Shown: piece by piece, positions 21,101 through 28,608 of the stretch
How positions within the stretch are numbered: position 1 is the stretch's first letter
Layout: every line of letters starts with the position of its first letter
Source of the DNA: Symsagittifera roscoffensis
Lineage: Eukaryota > Xenacoelomorpha > Acoela > Convolutidae
Direction of reading: 5' to 3'
DNA: 64,000 nucleotides
Assembly: GCF_963678635.1 (NCBI RefSeq)
Contig: NC_087063.1
Coordinates: 71,819,617-71,883,616 of the forward strand
Program-made: the position numbers and the translations under genes
The notes under the pieces: model-generated
Databases searched by the model: none
Told to the model about the DNA's origin: nothing
What the model saw: the letters and a program-made list of their open reading frames with translations, nothing else

Positions 21101-22352
21101 ACAAATTTCAAACACAATTCCAGACCCTAGTCAACCATTTTATGCAATGTGCGATGCTTCGAACTTTGGCATCGGTGCAGCACTATTACAATCACATAAT
21201 GGTACAAATAAAATGAACCTCATATCAGCAAATTCTCGATTATTCACTCAAGCAGAGCTACGACTCTCAACTCTAATGAGAGAAGGTACAGCCATAATAT
21301 ATACACTGACAGAATATGAATTTCTGATACTTGGATCAAAACATCCTACAGTTCTTTTCACAGACCATAAACCAATCATCTTTCTTTTTACACAAAAATC
21401 TAATCCAAACCACCGAGTTTACAGATTTCAACTAATTCTAATGAAATTTCCAAACTTACATATAGTTTGGACTGCAGGAAAAAATCTTGCGTTACCTGAC
21501 ACCTTAAGTCGAAATACACCACCTGAATTACTTACACGAAAAACAACAGTTGAAATACCCAAAAACATAAAATTCTACCTTGCAGAAAACGAAACATCAC
21601 CCCGATTGGAATGCAAATATGCAGTAAAAACTGACGTTGAACAATCACAAATAAATAGTTTACAACATTTCCCACTTTATTTAGATTGTCAAAATAATCA
21701 CTATGAAGTTGATCTACTTGGAACATCAACTTTTAAACCAATCCCATATTCTCAATGGATAAAAAATAACACCCAACAAAAACGAACAAAACAACACCCA
21801 CCTAAGAAAGACCATTTTCCACTAATTGAAAAAGAAAATTTAACTGATAAAATAAATTTATCAGGACCACAAACAATCGATTCAAAATACACAATAAATC
21901 AAGTTTTTGACCTCCACGACCCACTTGATACAATACCCTTATCTAAATTCGAAATTGAAAACATTTTTCTCCCTCCAACAGAAACAATTACAATTTCAAC
22001 ACTAAAACAATATCAAAATCTTGACCCAATAATTCGACAACTAAAATCATGGCACAAATATAAAACTAAACCTATCAAGGCAGATTCAACCATTCTAGGC
22101 AACAAAACACTCCTCCGATACTTTCGCAAATTTAATAACACAACAATTAATGAAACTACAGACCTTTTAGAGTATAACTTAAATGAATCTACAGTCCCCT
22201 GTCTCCCTTTAAGTATGATTCTCATAGCTTTTAATATTTCACATACACAAAATATTAAAGGACACTCTGGATCAGAAAAAAACATATTCAAACTTTATAC
22301 AAAACTTTTACTTCCCAAATGCACCAATTTGGATAAAAGTACTATGCAATGA
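18150..22352 (+). CDS. pol: Pol polyprotein: protease, reverse transcriptase, RNase H, start of integrase
   Basis: 1400 residues from the ATG that overlaps the gag stop. Residues 1-200 are a low-complexity Asn/Arg/Ser/Tyr tract with repeated NNRNRSYS-like units, probably RNA-binding. The aspartic protease has LIDSGAES with Asp 345 and a NIIGIPF motif near 427. RT spans about 690-960 with TADMNSAYNQM (Asp 790) and YLDD (853-856). RNase H has YAMCDAS (Asp 1002) and TDHK (Asp 1072). The integrase zinc-binding His pair (HTQNIKGH) is near 1365-1372. The frame then runs out at 22350-22352, before the zinc-binding cysteines, which are encoded in the +1 frame. The catalytic residues seen are intact. 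Expression from gag would need a -1 shift or stop/restart at ATGA. Confidence 0.92.
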   Translation: MKKDQNLPNKNVYSNNSSGKPLPNNTNYTRNQSPYNSSYRGRSPERRNTQNSSQYYYNRPNSRNNYTRSNSNTTQFASRSNSQPRNRYYPNNQSRNSSYNRNRNYSNNRNRSYSNNRNQYYQNNRSRNNSYNRPNSNYQNRSRNNSHNRHSSYNNRYRNYSQSPHRNNNHYNNSNNRHRSSTPKHQRQINQVQSNPETTSNPPGIDDTVTDTLQLNQINCASSDSESDTENTLSINMIKVENDYESVIYEQPFSSHIYENQSEFLQNYYTKPTHSTPTTQETNRINTTNQPSANNNTKCLNTNHIYQNIQKEQPKEKIWTIPFLLESPRNKEFQPPDLEIDFLIDSGAESNIINIPTWNEIKTLHPKLTPLETSSKLATAQGSTLINYGKIQLFLLPTRTMDQSKILNKPFKQIFHITDIKHNIIGIPFISKHIPTINILNSKILIKDKYTKTKDTSLTFFQRLNKQPPFFSKFYPIFNQQRKHLKPLSGNIYNFSIKQVHQYDKEQNKQKFYMSDFEFKPIHKFFKITISSIKYLKNSNSDIISLHVYNNTPYQVTLPLGLLGYCETNATISPIHEKAYRVNNILQLLDICQSTILNEELSINNIISNENRNTDYFTKTPYFKPTFNIGNYTEDQQKFLTMFNFQHSQITQDEFEKLAKQLIKYSSVYATSKFDVGKISSSLHLPLKPDAVFKKQRASKVPIPLHDKVNRLLDILEQYNIISPVNKEEQPKGNTFINPFIILAKGESLKKVLDARYLNSLIDESKCNWPIEPIQVILTKINGKYFTTADMNSAYNQMPLDEQSRRLTQFVIGNQQYEFNRLFYGISIGPAAFSAFMSKIFRPLILKKNAITYLDDVFMQSQTKEEMFNVLEKYQQILQNENLKAAPDKSHFFLTRVKFLGHNIERKTITPLKSRIDAIQKLQPPTNKKKIQEFLGMLNFLSKYVYKMQLYLRPFYNILRQQNNFEWNTEHQARFEEIKKLLTEQISNTIPDPSQPFYAMCDASNFGIGAALLQSHNGTNKMNLISANSRLFTQAELRLSTLMREGTAIIYTLTEYEFLILGSKHPTVLFTDHKPIIFLFTQKSNPNHRVYRFQLILMKFPNLHIVWTAGKNLALPDTLSRNTPPELLTRKTTVEIPKNIKFYLAENETSPRLECKYAVKTDVEQSQINSLQHFPLYLDCQNNHYEVDLLGTSTFKPIPYSQWIKNNTQQKRTKQHPPKKDHFPLIEKENLTDKINLSGPQTIDSKYTINQVFDLHDPLDTIPLSKFEIENIFLPPTETITISTLKQYQNLDPIIRQLKSWHKYKTKPIKADSTILGNKTLLRYFRKFNNTTINETTDLLEYNLNESTVPCLPLSMILIAFNISHTQNIKGHSGSEKNIFKLYTKLLLPKCTNLDKSTMQ

Positions 22353-23733
22353 TTGTATAATATGTCAACTAAATAAACCTTACCCAAATCAAAAACAAAT
22401 AGCACAAAAACAAGATTTTAAGGGACAAAGTTTGTACTTTAATCATCGTATCTCATTTGATACTAAAGGCCCAATTTCACCCTCATCAGAAGGAAATTCC
22501 TATATTATGGTAATTGTTGACGCATTCACACATTATGTAGCACTTAACCCAGTACCACATTGTAACGCTTATTATGCGTATACAACGCTTTATGAACACT
22601 GGATAGCAAAATTTGGACTACCAGAAATTTTAGTCACAGACAACGGTACAGAATTCATAAATAATGAAATTATCACACTATGTCATTTATATAACATTAA
22701 ACACAAACCACGTACATCTCATGCACCTTGGACAAACGGCTTAGTCGAAGGTATGAACCGTTCATTACAAGAATATCTTAGATGTATCATCAACGGAAAT
22801 GATACAAGATATACCGAATGGTCAGCAGATGTAAAATTATTTCCCTTAGCATATAATTCACAAATCACAACAACTCTAGGAATGTCACCATATGAAATGG
22901 TTTTTAACCAAAAGCCACGCAAACCAATAATGTTTACAGCAAATTCTCATAAAAACGCACAAGGTTATTGTCAACCAAATAAAGACTCAATTTGTTATAA
23001 CCTACCTTTACATACACACGATGAAGATCATTTTCATCACCCACAAATTCTTAAATTAGCCTCCGGTACACACACCGAATGGATTCTAAATAGAGATAAA
23101 AAACACAATGAAATTTATCAAAAAGTAACAAAAAAGTTATTACAAAGACAAAACATTAATGAACAAATAAATTCACGTTTTAAACCAGCCTCCGATTTAA
23201 AAATTGGAACATTTGTTTTAATACCTAATTTCACTACTCAAAAAGGAATTTCTAAAAAATTACAACCCCTTCGTAAAGGACCATACCAAATAATTGCAAG
23301 ACCCACTGATGTCACATATAAAATCACCGACTCAGACAAAAAAGAAATCGTTCAGCACCGAAACAACCTATTACCTTATTACCCAAAAGAATACGCACTC
23401 CGCGAATTAACTCAATTATATTTTTTCACAGGTTTAAAAATTATTCAAAATGACCCACATCCGAAAAACACAGAACAAAATGATAATCCCACCGAAAATC
23501 AAAACACAAAATCAACCGCCACCAAAAACAATACAAAAAACTTAGACCATAAAACATCCCCAAAACAAAGAAAAAATAGAAAAATGACCGAACAAATAAT
23601 AACCCAAGAACAAATCGACAAATCAGAACATAGAAAATCAACACGACTTCGAAATCAACCACGTAAAGATTACAAAATATTCATCCCCCAATCTAAAATA
23701 TTAAAGAAAGTGGAATTTCAAAAGCAATTTTAA
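22306..23733 (+). CDS. int: integrase, remaining part in +1 frame
   Basis: This frame has no ATG and continues Pol after a one-base displacement located between about 22302 and 22346. It opens with the second half of the HHCC zinc finger (CNDCIICQ near 22345). The catalytic core follows with SFDTKGP (Asp at 22459-22461), TDNGTEF (Asp 60 residues later) and GLVEGMNR (Glu after 35 intervening residues), a proper DD35E arrangement. The C-terminal part has FKPASDLKIGTF and RKGPYQII, an SH3-like/GPY-type module, then about 100 charged residues. A diverged minus-strand copy seems to reach the cysteines without the shift, so the shift looks specific to this copy or to the assembly. Confidence 0.88.
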   Translation, partial: FYFPNAPIWIKVLCNDCIICQLNKPYPNQKQIAQKQDFKGQSLYFNHRISFDTKGPISPSSEGNSYIMVIVDAFTHYVALNPVPHCNAYYAYTTLYEHWIAKFGLPEILVTDNGTEFINNEIITLCHLYNIKHKPRTSHAPWTNGLVEGMNRSLQEYLRCIINGNDTRYTEWSADVKLFPLAYNSQITTTLGMSPYEMVFNQKPRKPIMFTANSHKNAQGYCQPNKDSICYNLPLHTHDEDHFHHPQILKLASGTHTEWILNRDKKHNEIYQKVTKKLLQRQNINEQINSRFKPASDLKIGTFVLIPNFTTQKGISKKLQPLRKGPYQIIARPTDVTYKITDSDKKEIVQHRNNLLPYYPKEYALRELTQLYFFTGLKIIQNDPHPKNTEQNDNPTENQNTKSTATKNNTKNLDHKTSPKQRKNRKMTEQIITQEQIDKSEHRKSTRLRNQPRKDYKIFIPQSKILKKVEFQKQF

Positions 23734-24317
23734 CTTTATACTTCACAGTCTTGAAACATTTTCAATTTCCATTTTATAAAATAACATGCTGACAAACACG
23801 CAATAATTCTAGTTCACACTAGACCAATAGGATTCATCCAATCCGTCACTTTCTCTAACTCAAACTAAAGTTCAATTGGACGAATCATATAAAACTCCAG
23901 GCATATCTATAACTAAAACTTTACGACCTCCAGGTCAAAAATAAGCAAACCACTCCAACTTGACAACTAAAATAAATATCACCATAATCCCATACCCCTC
24001 CCTTATCTAATAACCCAAAGATCAACAATATTTCCCCAACTCAGACCACAAATACCCCCCAAACAAATATGTTAACTTAGCCTAAAGTACAAAAATGAAC
24101 ATTTTAATTAGCCTAAAGTACAAAAATCTCACCATACCCCGGATCATTTGACAAACAAAAATAAAGAAAAAGACGACCTCCCGATCACCATGAAAATTGC
24201 CCCCAACAATTTTTTACAAAACTCAACCCACTTGTCAAAAAACTAATAAATAATCCGACCACACTTGAAAATCGCCCCAAACAACAAAAAATATTCGACC
24301 AAGAAGTCATTTCTTAA
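23734..24317 (+). other. non-coding spacer between pol and accessory ORFs
   Basis: About 580 bp with no gene. It contains a direct repeat of ttagcctaaagtacaaaaat near 24076 and 24110 and is rich in A and C. It may hold splice signals for the downstream ORFs. None was strong enough to call. Confidence 0.5.
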
Positions 24318-24548
24318 ATGCTCTTCTATCAAACAGTCACTAAAATTTTCATAAACCTCAAACAATTTTTTACGATATTTGAAACTTTTATAATTTTTCT
24401 TTTTGATATACTTGAATCTTTTCTAATAATCTTAATCATTTTTTGTAACATTTTTTTAATTTTCTACACTATATTCGAACTATTTCTCCAACTTTCCAAA
24501 ACCCTTGATTATATCCACAGGTACGATTCATATAACTTGTCTAAATGA
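24318..24548 (+). CDS. hydrophobic mini-ORF a
   Basis: 76 residues from ATG 24318, almost entirely Phe/Ile/Leu with room for one or two membrane spans (about residues 12-60). Its TGA stop overlaps the ATG of the next mini-ORF as ATGA (24545-24548), the same arrangement as at gag-pol. No homologue was seen in the degraded copies, where this interval is deleted. It may be a small membrane protein. The T-rich composition means chance cannot be excluded, although the tight overlap argues for a real pair. Confidence 0.5.
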   Translation: MLFYQTVTKIFINLKQFFTIFETFIIFLFDILESFLIILIIFCNIFLIFYTIFELFLQLSKTLDYIHRYDSYNLSK

Positions 24549-24733
24549 TACGAACAATTTTCAGTAGAACTGATATTTTTTTATTGTTTGTAATTTTCAT
24601 AACATTTTTATCATCTCTCATTTTGACCATATGTAAATGTATAAAGAAAGCAATCCTCACATTTGCCCTAGCAACAATCCTTCTAATTCTTTTTTTGGAA
24701 GAATATTATAATAAACACAAACTTTCTCACTGA
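24545..24733 (+). CDS. hydrophobic mini-ORF b
   Basis: 62 residues from the ATG inside the stop of mini-ORF a. It has two hydrophobic stretches (about 10-29 and 36-51) separated by a short basic cysteine-containing turn CKCIKKA, ending in charged residues YYNKHKLSH. This looks like a helical hairpin in a membrane. The family is not recognised. It is followed within 10 bp by the long ATG-less frame. Confidence 0.5.
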   Translation: MIRTIFSRTDIFLLFVIFITFLSSLILTICKCIKKAILTFALATILLILFLEEYYNKHKLSH

Positions 24734-24741
24734 AATAATAA

Positions 24742-25878
24742 ATCAAAAACCTATCAAAAATTGCTACCCAACAGTCACAAAGTCAGTCTTCACCGACATC
24801 ATCCCAAGATAACCCAACAACACTTTCAACCACTCAAAACCCTCAAACATCTACACGAATTTCTTTTCAAGATAATCCATACACTTTTGAAGAACGACAC
24901 GCTCGTTTATCTGAACCACTAGAACCAATTCAACGACAAGCACCCCTAAGTGAACCAACATATAACCTATACCCAACACTACCACAAGAACTAAGTAGAA
25001 TACGACACGTTAGTCAGAACCAAAACACAACAGAAATAAATAGACAAATTATACATCCTCGACGAAATCGAAATTTTCAAACTCCCCGAGTTCATTTTGA
25101 AATACCTCAATCACCATCGCAAAGCACCCCAGAAAATCCAACTGGTATTACACCAGAAACCCCTACACTTTTTTCACAACGAAGCACTTCAAGCCTACCC
25201 TCAGATTACTTAGGTTCAACACCAACATCTGAACAAATACGTGAAAATCCTTTCAACCCCTCAAACCAAACATCACGACTACCATATTGGACAACACATT
25301 CATTCACACAAGGTGAACCAAATTTAATCAATGACCCCATAGACATTTCTACAGATACAACATCTTCATCACTACCCGAAACATTATCACTTCCATCAAC
25401 ACCATCGATTAGTCAAATTTCACCGACACCTTTTAACTTAAATTTTCCAAACAATCTCGACGCAAGATACCGAGAACAATCGTCAACACATATTCATTTA
25501 AGATTAGATTGGAATACATTTACAGCACCTCCACCATTATTTGGACTTGGACAACATCTAGAAAGTAACCGCCTTCATAACTGGGCACTTAATAGATTAC
25601 AATATCGCCAAGATATTCACGACGATATCCGTGATCATAATATCCAAATACTCCAACAAAACAGTTTACAATTAAAGTTTGAAATCACAGTTAAGTTAAA
25701 TAACATTACTCAACATCCCTACCCATTAAAACCACCAAGCATAACAGCTCAATCACTACCACCACCGTTTATAACTACTGAAGTAATATATAAATACGAC
25801 AGATATACCAAAAACACAATTGGTTACATTACATTTTATAACCCATACTCAGGATTATCATACACATGTATATTCTAA
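24742..25878 (+). CDS. long ORF without any ATG, accessory protein of the retroelement
   Basis: The frame is open for 378 codons from the codon after TAA 24739-24741 to TAA 25876-25878, and contains no ATG, TTG, CTG or GTG codon. The first about 230 residues are Ser/Thr/Pro/Asn/Gln-rich. The last 130 look folded (HIHLRLDWNTFTAPPPLFGL, LKFEITVKLNNITQHPYP, IGYITFYNPYSGLSYTC). It overlaps the env start by 13 nt. The degraded minus-strand relatives preserve it: HPRRNGTFG matches HPRRNRNFQ, PQGEPNLANDTIVI matches TQGEPNLINDPIDI, and GVSYTC matches GLSYTC. It is therefore a real conserved gene. The start must come from splicing to an upstream ATG or from a non-AUG codon; an acceptor-like ctacccaacag ends at 24772. 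The function is unknown. Confidence 0.8.
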   Translation: MKNLSKIATQQSQSQSSPTSSQDNPTTLSTTQNPQTSTRISFQDNPYTFEERHARLSEPLEPIQRQAPLSEPTYNLYPTLPQELSRIRHVSQNQNTTEINRQIIHPRRNRNFQTPRVHFEIPQSPSQSTPENPTGITPETPTLFSQRSTSSLPSDYLGSTPTSEQIRENPFNPSNQTSRLPYWTTHSFTQGEPNLINDPIDISTDTTSSSLPETLSLPSTPSISQISPTPFNLNFPNNLDARYREQSSTHIHLRLDWNTFTAPPPLFGLGQHLESNRLHNWALNRLQYRQDIHDDIRDHNIQILQQNSLQLKFEITVKLNNITQHPYPLKPPSITAQSLPPPFITTEVIYKYDRYTKNTIGYITFYNPYSGLSYTCIF

Positions 25879-27371
25879 AAATATTAGTTTTTCTCCAACT
25901 CCTTTTTCTGGTAACCTCAAATCAAAATATCAACCCTTCTCCCCGCACAGGAACCCAAGATTTACTAGTAACACATTACGATTGTGAAGAAAACGAACAA
26001 AAAACACTACACAAGTATGCAATAAATCAAGTATCACAATGTGAAACAGAACCACAAGCTATAGAAACTACAAATGTAATAGCAACACTCTATTCAAAAG
26101 CCCGAGCAACAACAGTTACAGGTGATAAATTCACAGCAACATTTTCCGAAAAGAAAGTACATTGTTCACAAGTCTCGAACGGAAATAAAAACCGACTTGA
26201 CCATGAATCAATCTATCAGAGTAATATAGAACGACTTTTACATCTCAATCCCGACGATTGTAAAAATGAATTACTTAGACTAAACATCACACAAAATAAA
26301 AACTCCGAAAGAAAGTTAGTATACTTTCAAGTTTTTTCAGACTCTATACATCAATCACAACTTGAAAGACACCAAGGACATATAAAACTAGATGACAAAT
26401 ACCCATATAACGGCGCACACGGACGATTAACCTATGACATACACGATAAACATTGGATACCACACATTGGTATAAATGACCCATCAAACTGCAAAGCAGA
26501 CACAAAAAATAAAGGATACCAAGAAATAATGTTTTTCGATTGGAAAATACAACTCGAAAAAATACAACTCACACGAGATTTATCAGATAACACAATGATC
26601 TATCAAGGAATCAGATTACCTTGTAAAAATGATCAAGGTTATTGTGACCCTACAACAAGAACACAAGCAACAATTGTTTGGTTCCCTGAAGACACATGTA
26701 CAACATTTCAAGTAGCAAGAATACACGCTCGTATGATCAAATTTCACGACAAATATTTCATACAATCAATACCATATGAACAAGTAAATCCATCACGAAA
26801 AATAAGTACTGATTTTCGAAACATTCACAAAATAGAAAATAAATTAACACGTTTTCAAATATATCAAGAAACAGAACTTGCATGTAAATATAGAAATCCA
26901 CTTCATAAAACACAATACTCTGAAATACTAGTTGAATACGAAAATGGATTCGACATGACCACTGGAAAGATAAAAATCGACCCATACGCCACAGGTAAAC
27001 GCCAAAATGAAGGAACATCATATATACCAGTTAAATTTCAAAAAAGCACAGGTCAACCTGGTGGACATCTAAAACCCCAAGACGCTCATAGCACACGTTT
27101 ACAAGAATTATCACTAATGAATACTACATATTTCGGTAATATCCACTATGATATTCACTTAGACATGAAACTAGATTATACAATTAGCCTCATTTTTCAA
27201 GAAATGTCACTCTCCGAATTAGAAACACTACACCAACTATGCGAGTTAGAACGAACACAAATATTACAATCACTTGCACTAGCAGTATTAAAAATACCCT
27301 ACGCAGGATACTTATTATCAGGAAATAGATCAAATTTTTTAGACTATGAAGGAAACATCTTATGGTTTTAA
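25866..27371 (+). CDS. env: envelope glycoprotein, N-terminal part
   Basis: 501 residues from ATG 25866. A clean signal peptide (residues 1-18, hydrophobic core ILVFLQLLFLVTS) is followed by a cysteine-bearing ectodomain: THYDCEENEQ, QVSQCETEP, KKVHCSQ, KNDQGYCDPTTRTQATIVWF, and a helical C-terminal stretch LETLHQLCELERTQILQSLA. It stops at TAA 27369-27371, where the next ORF has already begun in the -1 frame. The diverged minus-strand relative has one more nucleotide between the two flanking conserved segments and keeps one frame across the joint, so this is one glycoprotein broken by a single-base loss. The layout recalls envelope genes of insect errantiviruses and glycoproteins of some negative-strand RNA viruses, but I cannot assign the fusion class. 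Confidence 0.82.
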   Translation: MYILKILVFLQLLFLVTSNQNINPSPRTGTQDLLVTHYDCEENEQKTLHKYAINQVSQCETEPQAIETTNVIATLYSKARATTVTGDKFTATFSEKKVHCSQVSNGNKNRLDHESIYQSNIERLLHLNPDDCKNELLRLNITQNKNSERKLVYFQVFSDSIHQSQLERHQGHIKLDDKYPYNGAHGRLTYDIHDKHWIPHIGINDPSNCKADTKNKGYQEIMFFDWKIQLEKIQLTRDLSDNTMIYQGIRLPCKNDQGYCDPTTRTQATIVWFPEDTCTTFQVARIHARMIKFHDKYFIQSIPYEQVNPSRKISTDFRNIHKIENKLTRFQIYQETELACKYRNPLHKTQYSEILVEYENGFDMTTGKIKIDPYATGKRQNEGTSYIPVKFQKSTGQPGGHLKPQDAHSTRLQELSLMNTTYFGNIHYDIHLDMKLDYTISLIFQEMSLSELETLHQLCELERTQILQSLALAVLKIPYAGYLLSGNRSNFLDYEGNILWF

Positions 27372-28483
27372 CTTGCACTAAAAAAGTATCACCACTCTAC
27401 GTTTTTGAAGATAAACGATGCTATAAAAGAATCCCTATCTTTTATAAGAATAAAGTACATTTCGTTGACACACTTTCACGAAGAACCTATTTTTGGGATA
27501 CCGCAGTCCCATGTGGATCAGAAAATAGCCACAATGTAGTACAACTAAACCCTGACGAAGATAAATATTACCTTCTCACTCCATATCCCACACTAATGCA
27601 ATCACTCAAGAAATTTTCACCAGAAAGCATTCGCGCTATTGCTCGAAACCCAAATATAGACTTACAATCCATAGGAATATATTCAAAATCAGATATTCAA
27701 CATCACATTAGAACACAACAATTCCAAGAATTATTGATACAAATGGACACTATACAAAGACAATCAATAGACCAAAATTTACGCAAACTTGCAGAAACCG
27801 CAGGATTTGCCGATATCTACACGCAAGACTATAGCGGATATTTTAAAGATATTAAAGATTATATATATCTAAACGGTGAAAAATACCGTCCCCAAGATAT
27901 ATCACCAATTAACATTTTTAGCTTTGTTACACTCAAAAATGAAATTCTTGATTTTCTAGGATGGCCCTACTACATCTTAGAAAAATTGACTATTTTATAC
28001 GCAATGTTTAACTTTATTGGATTTCTTTTCTCACTTTTAAAAGGAATTTACAACACATGTGCTATACACACACAAGTAAATAGACAAGCAAGCGTAGCAC
28101 GCATACTCTTTGCAGGATTTTTTGGAATCTTTTCTACATCTATAAACAAAATTCTTTTAGACGCACAAATAAAAGAATACAATACAAAAATAGCAACACG
28201 ACAAAACACATACGACGAAGAACATAACAATGTAGACACAACGCCAACGGCACCACAGTTACCACCCCTACCACATAACCATCCACTATCCCTAGTCCCA
28301 CGAAATTTTCGAAATTTAGCAATCACACATAATCCAAATTTTCGACCAACCACATCACAAAGTCCCATCCAACATATAATGACACACCAGTCACAGGATG
28401 ATAATACTTATGAACAAATTATTGAACAACCCCATACCACCGCTTTTCAGTCTCAAAATAATCATTTTTTTAGCCCACGATGA
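27362..28483 (+). CDS. env: envelope glycoprotein, C-terminal part with membrane anchor
   Basis: 373 residues from ATG 27362, in the -1 frame relative to the previous ORF and overlapping it by 10 nt. It continues the ectodomain (LTCTKKVSPLYVFEDKRCY, IPIFYKNKVHFVDTLSRR, AVPCGSENSHN) through a region with two long helical stretches. It crosses the membrane at about residues 196-232 (WPYYILEKLTILYAMFNFIGF). The tail of about 130 residues is Pro/Thr/Gln-rich, presumably cytoplasmic. The ATG is probably an internal Met and not a start. Homologous sequence is on the minus strand at about 36130-37090. Confidence 0.8.
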   Translation: MVLTCTKKVSPLYVFEDKRCYKRIPIFYKNKVHFVDTLSRRTYFWDTAVPCGSENSHNVVQLNPDEDKYYLLTPYPTLMQSLKKFSPESIRAIARNPNIDLQSIGIYSKSDIQHHIRTQQFQELLIQMDTIQRQSIDQNLRKLAETAGFADIYTQDYSGYFKDIKDYIYLNGEKYRPQDISPINIFSFVTLKNEILDFLGWPYYILEKLTILYAMFNFIGFLFSLLKGIYNTCAIHTQVNRQASVARILFAGFFGIFSTSINKILLDAQIKEYNTKIATRQNTYDEEHNNVDTTPTAPQLPPLPHNHPLSLVPRNFRNLAITHNPNFRPTTSQSPIQHIMTHQSQDDNTYEQIIEQPHTTAFQSQNNHFFSPR

Positions 28484-28608
28484 GCCGACAACTTGGATCC
28501 CTACACCGATCAAATTCCCACCCAACCAACCTCACCTCTCCAATCCAAATAATATAACTTTTTGCTTTTCCGCCACCCGATTTCCCATCTAGTAATGTAA
28601 CATCAGGC
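28484..28608 (+). promoter_or_regulatory. pyrimidine-rich tract with 3' splice acceptor before the last ORF
   Basis: The run tttttgcttttccgccaccc continues to tttcccatctag at 28591, followed by a second AG in acatcag just before the ATG at 28609. This is the strongest acceptor-like site in the element and suggests that the 558 aa protein is translated from a spliced RNA. Confidence 0.55.

Noticed and set aside
22300-22350. Programmed +1 frameshift in integrase
   Set aside because: The site is within a zinc finger with no recognised shift signal, and a relative appears to lack the shift.
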